64,000 nucleotides of DNA from NCBI RefSeq assembly GCF_009765355.1, contig NZ_VTHK01000025.1, forward strand, positions 732 to 64,731, read 5' to 3'. Below the pieces are notes generated by a model, which was given only the letters and a program-made list of their open reading frames with translations, was not told the DNA's origin and did no database searches. The translations under genes and the position numbers were made by a program. The first letter of the stretch is position 1. Each line of letters starts with the position of its first letter. This document shows positions 17,611 to 25,906 of the stretch, piece by piece. This DNA comes from Amycolatopsis anabasis. GTDB taxonomy: Bacteria; Actinomycetota; Actinomycetes; Mycobacteriales; Pseudonocardiaceae.

Positions 17611-17858
17611 CCCAATGTGGCATTCGGGGCGTTGGAAGTACCCAATGTGGCTTTCGGGGCGTTGAGGGTTACGAACGCCGCATTGGGGGCGCGGCTTGCC
17701 GGGGAGGTGGCACTTTGGGGGAAGCGTGCCCTTGTTGCGCACGCAAGGACCCCGCACTTCGCCGACGAAGCGCGCCCTCACCCAAGTACCGAAGTCCCCC
17801 AATGCGGCATTGGGGGCGTTGAAGGTACCCAATGCGGCGTTCGGGGCGTTGACGGGTG
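17611..17858. repeat. 30-bp unit repeat array, locus 1 (degenerate)
   Basis: The 264-base gap between two convergent genes contains four 30-bp units of the pattern CCCAATGYGG...GGGGCGTTG: 17611-17640, 17641-17670, 17799-17828 and 17829-17858. An inverted half unit is at 17671-17690. Units stand head to tail in pairs. The same unit occurs at 28691-28772 and 29813-29894. Each unit is 10 codons long, so spurious open frames run through it. Confidence 0.85.
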
Positions 17859-17873
17859 GGCGGGGAAGCTGGG

Positions 17874-18875
17874 TCAGCCCTTGGCGGCGGGTTGGGGTTG
17901 CTTCTTGTCGCGGGGGCCCGGGGCCGGTTTGGTCGCCGGTTGCGTCGGGTGCTCGGTGGCTTCGCCGACCGGGGCGGAGTTGTCCGCGACCGAGGACTCC
18001 TCCTTCAACGGGGTCAGCGCCGATTCGCTGCGCGCCAGGATCTCGTCGGCCGCCTGCAGCCGCGTGCGGGCCTCCTCGCGGATCTTGGCGAGCTTCTCGA
18101 CCTTCTCGGTGGCCGCCGTGGTCCGCTGCTCGGCCTCCCGGGTGGCCTCGTCCAGCCGCCGCTTGGCCTCCGCGGTCGCCTCGTCCAGGCGGCGCTTGGC
18201 CTCCGCGGTGGCCTCGGCGATCCGCCGTTCGGCCTGGTTCTTGCTCGCGGTCCGCTGATCGGCGACGTGCTTCTCGAGCGCGTTGCGCTGCGCGGTCATC
18301 GACGCGTCGAATTCGCGTTCGATGTTGCGGCGCTTGCGTTCGGCTTCGGCGTCGAGCTGTTCCCGGCGCCGCGCGGCCTCGACGGTCAGCTGCCGCACCT
18401 CGTTCTGCGTGGCCTCCAGCGCCGCCTGGTGCTCCGCGTGCAGCGCCTCGGCGTGCGCGTCGAGCTCGGTGATCAGCTTCGTGTAGCGCTCGCGCAGCTG
18501 CGTCGACACCTCGGTGGACGCGGCCCAGTGCTTCTCCGCCGCGACCTGGGCGCGGGTGACGATCTCCTCGGCCCGCGCGTTGGCCAGCTCGGCGGTGCGC
18601 TGCATGCGCTCGTCGAGATCCTCCAGCCGCTCGGGCGGTTTCTTCAGCTCCTCGACGCGGTTGCGCAGGCGGATGATCTCGCCGCGCGCGTTGTCCAGTT
18701 CCCGGGACAGCGTGTTCGCCTGGACGACCGCCGAATCGCGTTCCGACATGATGCGCCGCAGATGCGCCTCGAGGTGGTCGAGGTACTGGCGCACCTGGTT
18801 GCGATCGAAGCCGTGCCAGGCCTGGTCGTATTCACGCCGGAGGGGAATAAGGCCATTGTCGCGCTCGGAAACCAT
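17874..18875 (-). CDS. DivIVA-domain coiled-coil protein
   Basis: A 333-residue, mostly helical protein. The N-terminal 30-70 residues (FDRNQVRQYLDHLEAHLRRI) resemble the lipid-binding DivIVA start region. A long coiled coil rich in Ala, Glu, Arg and Lys covers about residues 45-280, with a near-exact tandem AEAKRRLDEAT. A Pro-rich, Lys-rich disordered tail ends it. Such proteins organise polar growth or cytoskeletal assemblies in filamentous actinomycetes. It is not wag31/divIVA itself, which normally sits beside sepF, so function is inferred only in general terms. Confidence 0.8.
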   Translation of the reverse strand: MVSERDNGLIPLRREYDQAWHGFDRNQVRQYLDHLEAHLRRIMSERDSAVVQANTLSRELDNARGEIIRLRNRVEELKKPPERLEDLDERMQRTAELANARAEEIVTRAQVAAEKHWAASTEVSTQLRERYTKLITELDAHAEALHAEHQAALEATQNEVRQLTVEAARRREQLDAEAERKRRNIEREFDASMTAQRNALEKHVADQRTASKNQAERRIAEATAEAKRRLDEATAEAKRRLDEATREAEQRTTAATEKVEKLAKIREEARTRLQAADEILARSESALTPLKEESSVADNSAPVGEATEHPTQPATKPAPGPRDKKQPQPAAKG

Positions 18876-18996
18876 GGCAACGACGGTACCTGCGTACCGC
18901 GTGTCGTCGGCGTCAGGCGGGGCGTTTCACTCGCGTGTCTTCACTCCCACCTGGACATTCCTCACCGATTGGCCGCCCCGGGACTGCGCTGAGTAA

Positions 18997-20991
18997 CTAC
19001 CAGTGGAACCCGCGGGTCAGCCGGGCCAGCGCGGCGGCCGCCCGCGAGAGATGCCGTTCGCCGCGGCCGATCTTCAGTTCGCCGGTGCCGCCCGCCGCCG
19101 CGGAATCCGGGAAGATCCGGAATCCTTGGTACGCAACGGCATCGGTGAATCCGGGGGCCAGCGCGTAGGTGAGCCCGATGGCCTGCCCGATCGGCGTGCC
19201 GATGTGCTTCGGGCGTTCCTTCAGCGCCTTGAGCACCATGTCCGCCGCCTGCTCGGGCGATTTCGTCGGGAAGGCGTCGTAGATCTTCGTCGGCCGGATC
19301 ATCGGCGTGCGCACCAGTGGCATGTGGATGGTGGTGAACGTGATCCCGTCGCCGTGGGTCTCCGTCGCGGCGATCTTGCTGAAGTGGTCCAGCGCGGCCT
19401 TGGACGCGGCATAGGCGGAGAACCGCGGCGCGATGCCCTGCACCCCGATCGACGAAACGTTCACGATGTGCCCGAACTTGCGCTCGGACATGTGCGGCAG
19501 CACCGCGAGGATGAGCCGCACCGCGCCGAAGTAGTTGATCGCCATCGCGCGCTCGTAGTCGTGGAAGCGCTCGTAGGACAGTTTGATGGACCGCCGGATC
19601 GAGCGACCGGCGTTGTTCACCAGCATGTCGATCCGCCCGTGCTCGGCGAGCATCGCGTCGACGGCCTTGTGCACGGATTCCTCGTCGGTCAGGTCCGCCG
19701 GATACACCGACGCGTACCCGCCCGCCGCGAGGATCGCGTCGCGCACCTCTTCCAGCTCGTGCTGCCGCCGGGCGACCAGCAGCGGGATCCCGCCCTCGGC
19801 GGCCACCTTCAGCGCGGTCGCCCGCCCGATGCCCGAGGACGCCCCGGTGATGATCACGCGGCGGCCGTCGAGCTCGCCGCGCGGGCCGTGCTTGCGCGCG
19901 CGGAACGGGTCGAGGTGCTCGCGCCAGTACCGCCACAGCACGGGCGCGTACTCCTCGATGCGGGGCACGTCGATGCCGGATCCGGCGAGCGCCTTGCGGG
20001 TGGCCGCCGACGCGAACACCGACGGGAACGACAGGGTCTCCAGCAGCACCGGCGGAATCCCCAGCCGTTCCAGCACCGCGTCGCGGGCGATGGTGAACCC
20101 CGGCACGTGCTCGGTCAGCTTGGCCAGCGCCACGATGCCCTTGGACAGCCGCTCGTCCAGTTCGACGCGGACCGGCGGCGCGCCCGCGGCCCGGGCGAAG
20201 GCGTTGTACACCGAGACCACCGACTGCGGTTCCGGGCTGACCAGGTGGAACGCCCGCCCGTCGAGGCCCTCGGTGGTGGCGAGCTGGAGCAGCGCCTGCG
20301 CGACGTAGTCGACCGGCACCACGTTCGTGTCGCCGAGGTCGGGGCCGACGACCGGCAGGTTCGGCAGCCCGGTGAGCCGGCTGATCGCGTTGAACAGGTA
20401 GTACGGACCGTCCACTTTGTCCATCTCGCCGGTCTTCGAGTGACCGACGACCACGGCGGGCCGGTACACGCGCCACGGCACCTCGCGTTGTTCCCGCACC
20501 AGCCGTTCGGCTTCGAACTTGGTGCGGTGGTACGCGGTGGGCAGGCGCTGGCCGCAGTCGAACATGTCCTCGGTGAACATGCCCTCGTGGTCCCCGGCGA
20601 CCGCGACCGAGGAGACGTGGTGCAGGCAGCGCGCGCGGAGGTCGGCGGCGAGTTCGAGGACGTGCCGGGTGCCCTCGACGTTGGCCCGGACGCTCTCCTC
20701 TTCGTCGGCGGTGAGGTCGTAGAGCGCGGCGAGGTGCACGACGTGGTCGACGTTCCCGCGCAGCTCGTCCCGCGCCGATTCGTCCACACCGAGCCGGTCC
20801 TGGGACAGGTCCCCGGTGACCAGGAAGACGCGCTCCGGGTGCGGCCACTTGCTGACCAGCCCGGCGAGGCGGTCGCGGGACGATTCGCGGACCAGCAGCG
20901 TGACGCGTTCGGTGTCCGCGCGGGCCAGCAGCAGCTGGGTGAAGTGGCGACCGATCAACCCGGTCGCGCCGGTCACGAGGTAGCTGGCCAT
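18997..20991 (-). CDS. Two-domain SDR oxidoreductase, fatty acyl reductase-like
   Basis: A 664-residue fusion of two Rossmann reductases. The N-terminal domain (about 1-360) has NAD(P) motif VTGATGLIG at 6-14 and the active-site YHRTK, and resembles NAD-binding-4/acyl-CoA reductase domains. The C-terminal domain (about 375-640) has VIITGASSGIG, NNAG and the Ser...YAASK motif of classical SDRs. The order matches mycobacterial AcrA1-type proteins that reduce beta-oxo or fatty acyl groups in lipid synthesis. Both cofactor sites look intact. The substrate cannot be named from sequence. Confidence 0.85.
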   Translation of the reverse strand: MASYLVTGATGLIGRHFTQLLLARADTERVTLLVRESSRDRLAGLVSKWPHPERVFLVTGDLSQDRLGVDESARDELRGNVDHVVHLAALYDLTADEEESVRANVEGTRHVLELAADLRARCLHHVSSVAVAGDHEGMFTEDMFDCGQRLPTAYHRTKFEAERLVREQREVPWRVYRPAVVVGHSKTGEMDKVDGPYYLFNAISRLTGLPNLPVVGPDLGDTNVVPVDYVAQALLQLATTEGLDGRAFHLVSPEPQSVVSVYNAFARAAGAPPVRVELDERLSKGIVALAKLTEHVPGFTIARDAVLERLGIPPVLLETLSFPSVFASAATRKALAGSGIDVPRIEEYAPVLWRYWREHLDPFRARKHGPRGELDGRRVIITGASSGIGRATALKVAAEGGIPLLVARRQHELEEVRDAILAAGGYASVYPADLTDEESVHKAVDAMLAEHGRIDMLVNNAGRSIRRSIKLSYERFHDYERAMAINYFGAVRLILAVLPHMSERKFGHIVNVSSIGVQGIAPRFSAYAASKAALDHFSKIAATETHGDGITFTTIHMPLVRTPMIRPTKIYDAFPTKSPEQAADMVLKALKERPKHIGTPIGQAIGLTYALAPGFTDAVAYQGFRIFPDSAAAGGTGELKIGRGERHLSRAAAALARLTRGFHW

Positions 20992-21061
20992 GTCGATGCC
21001 TCCCGGTCGCCGCCCAAGTCACTGGGCATTCTGCCTTGCGCCGGAAGCCGTCACCACACGA

Positions 21062-21775
21062 TCAGGTGGGTTCGGCGATCGCGACCCGGTTCTCCGCGTA
21101 TCCTGCCGAACCGCCGAGCCAGCGGCCGCCGCAGGTGACCAGCACGATCCGGTGCGCGCCGTCCTGGCCGAACAGCTCGTCGGCCCGCCGCGGCAGCTCG
21201 TCCTTGTGCAACGTGACGAGCTGGGCGATCCGGAAGTTCCAGGTCTTCCCGGCGGCGTCTGCCACGGTCACCGGCCCGCCGATCCGGGCGTCCCACAGCT
21301 CGGCGAACGGGCCGACCCGGCCACCCCAGTTGACGTGCCCGGCGAACACGCTGGCCCCGGCGGCCGCGTCCAGCCGCGCTCCCCACCAGGTCGCCTCGCC
21401 GAGGTTCTCCGGCACCGGGAGCACTGCGTTCGGGCCGACGACCTCCTTGCGCACCAGCGTCGCCGTGCCGCCACCGGGCAGCCGGATGGTGCCCGGACGC
21501 TGCGCGGGCGCCGGTTTCGCGTCCCGGGCCGGGGGCGCGGAAGTGACCGGCGGGGGTGTGGCCGAGCGCGGCGGCGCGGGCGGCGGGGCCTGCGGCAGCG
21601 CCGCGGCCGGTGCGGCGACCGCGGGTGGCGGAGCGCCGGGGTGCGGGCTGCCCGCGACCGCGGCCGTCGGCCGCCACGCGAGCACGCCGGCGATCGCGAG
21701 CTCGGCGGCGAGCACGCTGGCCACACCCAGGAGGAACGGTCCGATCCTCCTGGGGCGTTCCCGATACTCCGCCAC
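21062..21775 (-). CDS. Class F sortase
   Basis: Membrane-anchored cysteine transpeptidase of 237 residues. An N-terminal membrane segment (PFLLGVASVLAAELAIAGVLAW) is followed by a Pro/Ala-rich linker to about residue 85 and then the sortase barrel. The catalytic residues are His in AGHVNWGG, Cys in IVLVTCGG and Arg in ENRVAI. The GTG at 21775 starts seven bases after the surface-protein gene, so the pair is probably cotranscribed. The neighbour is the obvious candidate substrate. Class F assignment rests on length, the TCGG site and the actinobacterial linker. Confidence 0.88.
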   Translation of the reverse strand: MAEYRERPRRIGPFLLGVASVLAAELAIAGVLAWRPTAAVAGSPHPGAPPPAVAAPAAALPQAPPPAPPRSATPPPVTSAPPARDAKPAPAQRPGTIRLPGGGTATLVRKEVVGPNAVLPVPENLGEATWWGARLDAAAGASVFAGHVNWGGRVGPFAELWDARIGGPVTVADAAGKTWNFRIAQLVTLHKDELPRRADELFGQDGAHRIVLVTCGGRWLGGSAGYAENRVAIAEPT

Positions 21776-21782
21776 GGTCGTC

Positions 21783-23201
21783 CTAGCGCCGCCCGAACCG
21801 CCGCCGGGCGACCAGCCCGAGCGTCGCCGAGCCGAGCAGGGCGAGCGCCCCGACCCCGGCGAGCGCACCGGTCGACGCGCTCGTACGGGTGACCCCGTGC
21901 GCGATCGCGGGCGGCTGGTTACCGGCCGGGATGGTCCGCGGGACCTCGTTCGGCACGTTCTTGATCTCCAGGGCCAGCGTCTCGCCGGGTTTCACCTCAC
22001 CGCAGGCCGCGGGCGGGTTCTTCGGATCGAAGCTCTGGCCGAAGCCGTCCGGCGGGCTCACCTCGACCACGCAGATCTCCTGGGGCGTCCGCAGGTTCTC
22101 CACGGACGCCTTGCCCTCCTCGCCGGAGGTGGTGACCACGGCCGGTTTGCCGTCCGCGCCGACCAGCGGCTTGTCGTCCTGCCCGGTGGCCGGGGCGGTC
22201 TTGTCCTTGCCGGTCAGCCGCAACGCGACCCCGGCGATGCCCTTGCCGGTCTTGGCGTTGGTCTTGGTCACCGCCACGACGCCCGGCTGGGTGCGGGCCT
22301 TGGCCGCGCCCTCGGCGGTCAGTTCCTTCTCCCCGCCGGTGGACACCACGCGCTGGGTGTTGGTCTCGACGGGCTCGCCCGCGATCGGTTTGTCGGCCGG
22401 GCCGGACAGCTTGGCCACCAGCTTCGGCGCGGCGCCGGTCGGCGTGACCTTGATCTTCGCGGTGCCGTCCTCGCCGGTGGTCACGGTGTCCTTGCCGCCG
22501 TCGAGCGTGGCGTCGGTCACCTCGAGCTTCACCGGCACCTTCGGCACGCCCTTGTCCTGGGCGTTGCGCACGGCGACGGTCCATTCGGCCGGGGTGCCGA
22601 TGGTCTGCTCGCCCTTCGGCGGGGTCACCGCGGCGGTCCACGGGCCGCGGTTGGCCTCGGCGTCCTCGCGCAGCTTGTCCACGGCTTCCTTCGCCGCGGC
22701 GGGCAGCCCGTCGAAGTGGTACTTCTCGTCGTAGCCGATGTGCCGGAAGTCGTTGCCCGGGTTCAGGTCGTCCTTGCCCTCGCGCGCGGGGGAGGTCCAG
22801 GAGTGCAGCAGGTGCGCCAGGGCCGCGGCCTCGTCGTTGCTCTTCGTGTCGCCGTAGCGCAGCAGGAGGTAGGAGATGTTCGCCGCGGTGTCCTTGGCCA
22901 GCGGGTCGCCCCATTTGGTCTTCAGCTCGTCGCCGGGCTGGTACTGCTCGTCGGTGTCCGGCGCCTTGAACTGGAACTGGACGCAGAACACCTGCTGGTC
23001 GCCGACCTGGTAGGAGCCGAGCCAGTCCTGCCCGGGATTGGTCGGCCTGCCTTTGTACGCCTGGCCCGGCACGTTGTGGCCGGTCTTCTCCTTGAAGTCG
23101 GCCGCCGCCGGGGCGGCGAAGCCGACCAGGGTGAACGCGCCCAGCAGGCAGACGATGAGAAAACCGAGGACGCCACGTCGATTCGGGGATACGGGGCCCA
23201 T
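21783..23201 (-). CDS. Secreted surface protein with prealbumin-like domains
   Basis: A 472-residue exported protein. The signal peptide is GVLGFLIVCLLGAFTLVGFAA, with cleavage near APAAA. The first 170 residues resemble a thioester-type adhesin domain (VFCVQF and the NDEAAALAHLLHSW region), but the usual reactive Gln is not evident. Ig-like and SpaA/prealbumin-like segments follow, including KVPVKLEVTDATLDGG and KGIAGVALRLTG. The C-terminus is a membrane helix ending in RRRFGRR. The sorting signal before it lacks a classical LPXTG, reading RTSASTG. ATG 23201 is preceded by AAAGGAG. Sortase F follows directly. Confidence 0.8.
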   Translation of the reverse strand: MGPVSPNRRGVLGFLIVCLLGAFTLVGFAAPAAADFKEKTGHNVPGQAYKGRPTNPGQDWLGSYQVGDQQVFCVQFQFKAPDTDEQYQPGDELKTKWGDPLAKDTAANISYLLLRYGDTKSNDEAAALAHLLHSWTSPAREGKDDLNPGNDFRHIGYDEKYHFDGLPAAAKEAVDKLREDAEANRGPWTAAVTPPKGEQTIGTPAEWTVAVRNAQDKGVPKVPVKLEVTDATLDGGKDTVTTGEDGTAKIKVTPTGAAPKLVAKLSGPADKPIAGEPVETNTQRVVSTGGEKELTAEGAAKARTQPGVVAVTKTNAKTGKGIAGVALRLTGKDKTAPATGQDDKPLVGADGKPAVVTTSGEEGKASVENLRTPQEICVVEVSPPDGFGQSFDPKNPPAACGEVKPGETLALEIKNVPNEVPRTIPAGNQPPAIAHGVTRTSASTGALAGVGALALLGSATLGLVARRRFGRR

Positions 23202-23377
23202 GATGTGCCGACTCCTTTTGGTCACGGCTCGGGGTGACTGTTCGGACACGCCAGGTGAGAGTCGCCCGGAAGGAGTGCGGGTGGCAATAGGCCAAGTGAG
23301 GGTGTTCGGCGGGCGGCCGGAGCGAAACGGCAGGGTAGGGGCCCGAGGTGTCCATACCGGGCATCCGGGAAGATGTG

Positions 23378-23395
23378 GGTAAAGTCGTCTTTACC
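23378..23395. promoter_or_regulatory. Hairpin upstream of the Bax inhibitor gene
   Basis: GGTAAAG (23378-23384) pairs with CTTTACC (23389-23395) around TCGT. It lies in the 261-base gap between the divergent surface-protein and Bax inhibitor genes. It may be an operator or leader hairpin, and I see nothing else there beyond ribosome binding sites. Confidence 0.3.
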
Positions 23396-23462
23396 GACGG
23401 GAACTGACCGGCACGCGCGGTCGTTGTCCCCATGCAGGTGCCAGGAGATCCAGGAGGATCAG

Positions 23463-24293
23463 GTGCGTTCCACAAGCAATCCCGCGTTCCGCAGGTTGCC
23501 GTTGGGCAACAACGCGGCATACGGCCAGTACGGGCCGAACGTAGGCTTCAACCAACCACAGGGCGGTGTGCCCGGCTACGGAGTCCCGCAGGCGCCCGCC
23601 GGCTCCGCCGACCGCCCGATGACCGTCGACGACGTCGTCATCAAGACCGGGCTCAGCCTCGGCACGGCCCTGATCACCGGCATCATCGCCGCGATCTGGG
23701 CGCAGGGCGAGGCCGCCAGCAAGGCCATGGGGCCGATCCTCGGCGTGATGATCGGCGCGATGCTCGTCGGCCTCGTGCTGTCGCTGGTGATCATCTTCAA
23801 GCAGAAGCCGAGCGGGCCGCTCACGCTGCTCTACTCGGCCGCCGAGGGCGTCTTCCTCGGTGCCATCACCGGTCTGTTCGAGATGCTCTACCCGGGCATC
23901 GCGCTGCAGGCGATTCTCGGCACGGCCGGGGTCTTCGTCGCGATGCTGGTCGTCTACAAGACCGGCGCGGTGAAGGTCACGCCGAAGCTCACCAAGTGGA
24001 TCATCGGCGCGACCGCCGGTGCGGCCATCCTCATGCTCGCCAACCTCGTGCTCGGCCTGTTCGGCGTGAACATGGGCCTGCGCGACGGCGGCACGCTCGC
24101 GATCATCTTCAGCCTCGTGGTGATCGGGATCGCGGCGTTCAACTTCCTGCTCGACTTCGACATGGCCGACCGGATGATCCGCGAGGGCATGCCCGCGAAG
24201 TGGGCGTGGTTCGCGGCGTTCGGCCTGATGACCACGCTGGTCTGGCTGTACCTGGAGATCCTGCGGTTGCTCTCGTATTTACAGAACGACTGA
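23463..24293 (+). CDS. Bax inhibitor-1/YccA family membrane protein
   Basis: Polytopic membrane protein of 276 residues, with a Gly/Gln/Pro-rich cytoplasmic N-terminus of about 60 residues and seven hydrophobic segments. The BI-1 region contains the DFDMADRMIREGMPAKW loop typical of actinobacterial members. The family includes calcium-leak channels, but the role in actinomycetes is not established. The GTG start follows CCAGGAGG. The leucine codon four before the stop is the rare TTA (24279-24281). Confidence 0.88.
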   Translation: MRSTSNPAFRRLPLGNNAAYGQYGPNVGFNQPQGGVPGYGVPQAPAGSADRPMTVDDVVIKTGLSLGTALITGIIAAIWAQGEAASKAMGPILGVMIGAMLVGLVLSLVIIFKQKPSGPLTLLYSAAEGVFLGAITGLFEMLYPGIALQAILGTAGVFVAMLVVYKTGAVKVTPKLTKWIIGATAGAAILMLANLVLGLFGVNMGLRDGGTLAIIFSLVVIGIAAFNFLLDFDMADRMIREGMPAKWAWFAAFGLMTTLVWLYLEILRLLSYLQND

Positions 24294-24313
24294 CAACCGC
24301 CGCCAAGGACAGG

Positions 24314-24340
24314 GGACGCTCGGTAATCGACCGGGCGTCC
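24314..24340 (+). terminator. Terminator after the Bax inhibitor gene
   Basis: GGACGCTCGGT (24314-24324) pairs with ACCGGGCGTCC (24330-24340), with one G-T, around a five-base loop. A moderately T-rich TCTGCTTATGT follows. Confidence 0.6.
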
Positions 24341-24446
24341 TCTGCTTATGTATTGCGCCGTTCAGGGGGGTGCTGCCCGGGTTGTCTTACACACAGTGTT
24401 TGATGGCCCGGGTCCCAACAGTCTTTTCACATTTGTGAGGTTCGCG

Positions 24447-25253
24447 GTGAGCGTCCCCCCTCCGCCGGGGCAGCCCGGCCAGCCTGGCCAGCCCGGTCAA
24501 CCCGGCCAGTTCGGCACTGCGCCCCCCGGTCAGCCCGGCGGGCAGCCCGGTCCGTACGGTGCCCCGCCTCCCGGTCAGCCCGGAGGCTTCGGTGCCGCGC
24601 CCCCCAATCAGCCCGGATTCGGCCCGCCACCCGGCGGCCCGGTGCCCCCAGGGCAGGTGCCGCCCGGGCAGCTGCCGCCGCCGGGGCAGCCGGGGGCCTT
24701 CGGCCCGCCACCGGGCATCCCGGAGCAGCCGAAGAAGAAGGGCAAGGGGCGCCTGATCGGCATCCTGATCGCGGCCGTCGTCGTGATCGCGGCGGTCGTC
24801 TTCGGCGTGGTGAACTTCACCAACTCGGCCGCCAGCGCGGTCGCCGGTGACTGCCTGAACGTCAAGGAGTTCAAGAACAACACCGAGGAGCCGGCCAAGG
24901 TCGACTGCAACGCGCCCGAGGCGAACGTCAAGATCGGCGTCAAGCTGGACAACTCCAGCGACAAGTGCCCCGGCGAGTTCTACGACACCTACTCGGTTTC
25001 CGGGAAGCGGTCCTACAAGCTCTGCCTGATGATCAACGCCAAGCAGGGTGAGTGCTGGTCGAACCTGGACACCGGCACGGACGGCTACCAGCGGGTGCCG
25101 TGCACCGACCCGAAGGCCGACGGCAAGTTCGTCAAGGTCGTCCCGGGTACCGCGGACGAGAAGGCCTGCGACGGCATCGACCCGGTGAAGGCGCTCGTCT
25201 ACGCGCAGCCGCCGACCACGCTGTGCCTGACCAAACCGGACACGGGAGCCTGA
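24447..25253 (+). CDS. Pro/Gly/Gln-rich single-pass protein with Cys-rich extracellular domain
   Basis: A 268-residue protein. About 95 low-complexity residues (GQPGQPGQ repeats) are cytoplasmic. A basic KKKGKGR stop precedes a membrane helix (LIGILIAAVVVIAAVVFGVV). The outer domain of about 150 residues contains eight cysteines, likely in disulfides, and resembles LppU-like domains of actinobacteria. Function unknown. The GTG at 24447 lacks a strong ribosome binding site. A bidirectional hairpin follows the stop. Confidence 0.75.
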   Translation: MSVPPPPGQPGQPGQPGQPGQFGTAPPGQPGGQPGPYGAPPPGQPGGFGAAPPNQPGFGPPPGGPVPPGQVPPGQLPPPGQPGAFGPPPGIPEQPKKKGKGRLIGILIAAVVVIAAVVFGVVNFTNSAASAVAGDCLNVKEFKNNTEEPAKVDCNAPEANVKIGVKLDNSSDKCPGEFYDTYSVSGKRSYKLCLMINAKQGECWSNLDTGTDGYQRVPCTDPKADGKFVKVVPGTADEKACDGIDPVKALVYAQPPTTLCLTKPDTGA

Positions 25254-25267
25254 TCTTCCGTTCCGTC

Positions 25268-25297
25268 GAAGGGCGTCCGGGTCACCGGGCGCCCTTC
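25268..25297. terminator. Bidirectional terminator hairpin
   Basis: GAAGGGCG (25268-25275) pairs with CGCCCTTC (25290-25297), and the inner CCGG (25277-25280) with CCGG (25285-25288). The hairpin overlaps the stop of the convergent membrane-protein gene and follows the Cys-rich protein gene. Confidence 0.6.
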
Positions 25298-25734
25298 TCC
25301 ATTTCCAGGGCCCGCGGTTCCGGCGCCGCTTCGGGCGCCCGCCGCGCCGGGACGACCAGCAGGGCGAGCAGGAGCGCGGCGATCGCGATCGCCGCGTTGG
25401 TGAATCCGGCCTGCAGGTCCGGGATCATGAACTCGTCGTCCGCCGCCTGCAACGCCCACAGCCCGGTCGGCACCGCGCAGACCAGCCAGCCCGCCACGGC
25501 GAGCCAGTGAACCCGCACGAGCACCCCGATCGCCGCGGCGAGCAGGCCGACGAGCACCGCGCCCGCGACCGAGGCGGCGAACCCCGGCGACGCGGTGGAC
25601 TGGCCGGGGGTCAGCAGATCGGTCAGGGCGAAGTCGGCCGCGTGCTGCCCGCCCCGCCACGGCCGGCAGAAGCCGGCCACCGCCCCGACCGCGCCGATGG
25701 CCACCAGGAGCACCGCGAGCAGATACCGCACCAT
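25282..25734 (-). CDS. Small four-helix membrane protein, unknown function
   Basis: A 150-residue protein with four predicted membrane segments (residues about 4-24, 50-72, 76-96 and 113-128) and a short charged C-terminus. No family recognised. The first two segments flank an outer loop containing PWRGGQHAADFALTDLLTPG. It is convergent with the Cys-rich protein gene and divergent from the sulfur transporter gene. Confidence 0.7.
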   Translation of the reverse strand: MVRYLLAVLLVAIGAVGAVAGFCRPWRGGQHAADFALTDLLTPGQSTASPGFAASVAGAVLVGLLAAAIGVLVRVHWLAVAGWLVCAVPTGLWALQAADDEFMIPDLQAGFTNAAIAIAALLLALLVVPARRAPEAAPEPRALEMEKGAR

Positions 25735-25906
25735 GACCGAGGAGGGTATGACCGTGCTCCCGCGCGCCGAAATGGTGCTACCTCCCAGCTGTCAGGGGTA
25801 GCTGGCCGCACTGCCGATTCGTCGCACTCCGTGGGACGAATGTCGGCCGATGCCCTTTTCGCCCTAGCCTGAATGCTCCGTTTGGAGCCAAGCGCGCCTG
25901 GGAGGC

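Noticed and set aside
17611..17858. Possible CRISPR array or minisatellite gene
   Set aside because: Units are head to tail without spacers, and there are no cas genes. The open frame through it has no start signal.
21783..23201. Functional thioester adhesin
   Set aside because: The Cys motif is present but the partner Gln region reads NDEAAALAHLLHSW without a Gln, so I describe only a similar fold.
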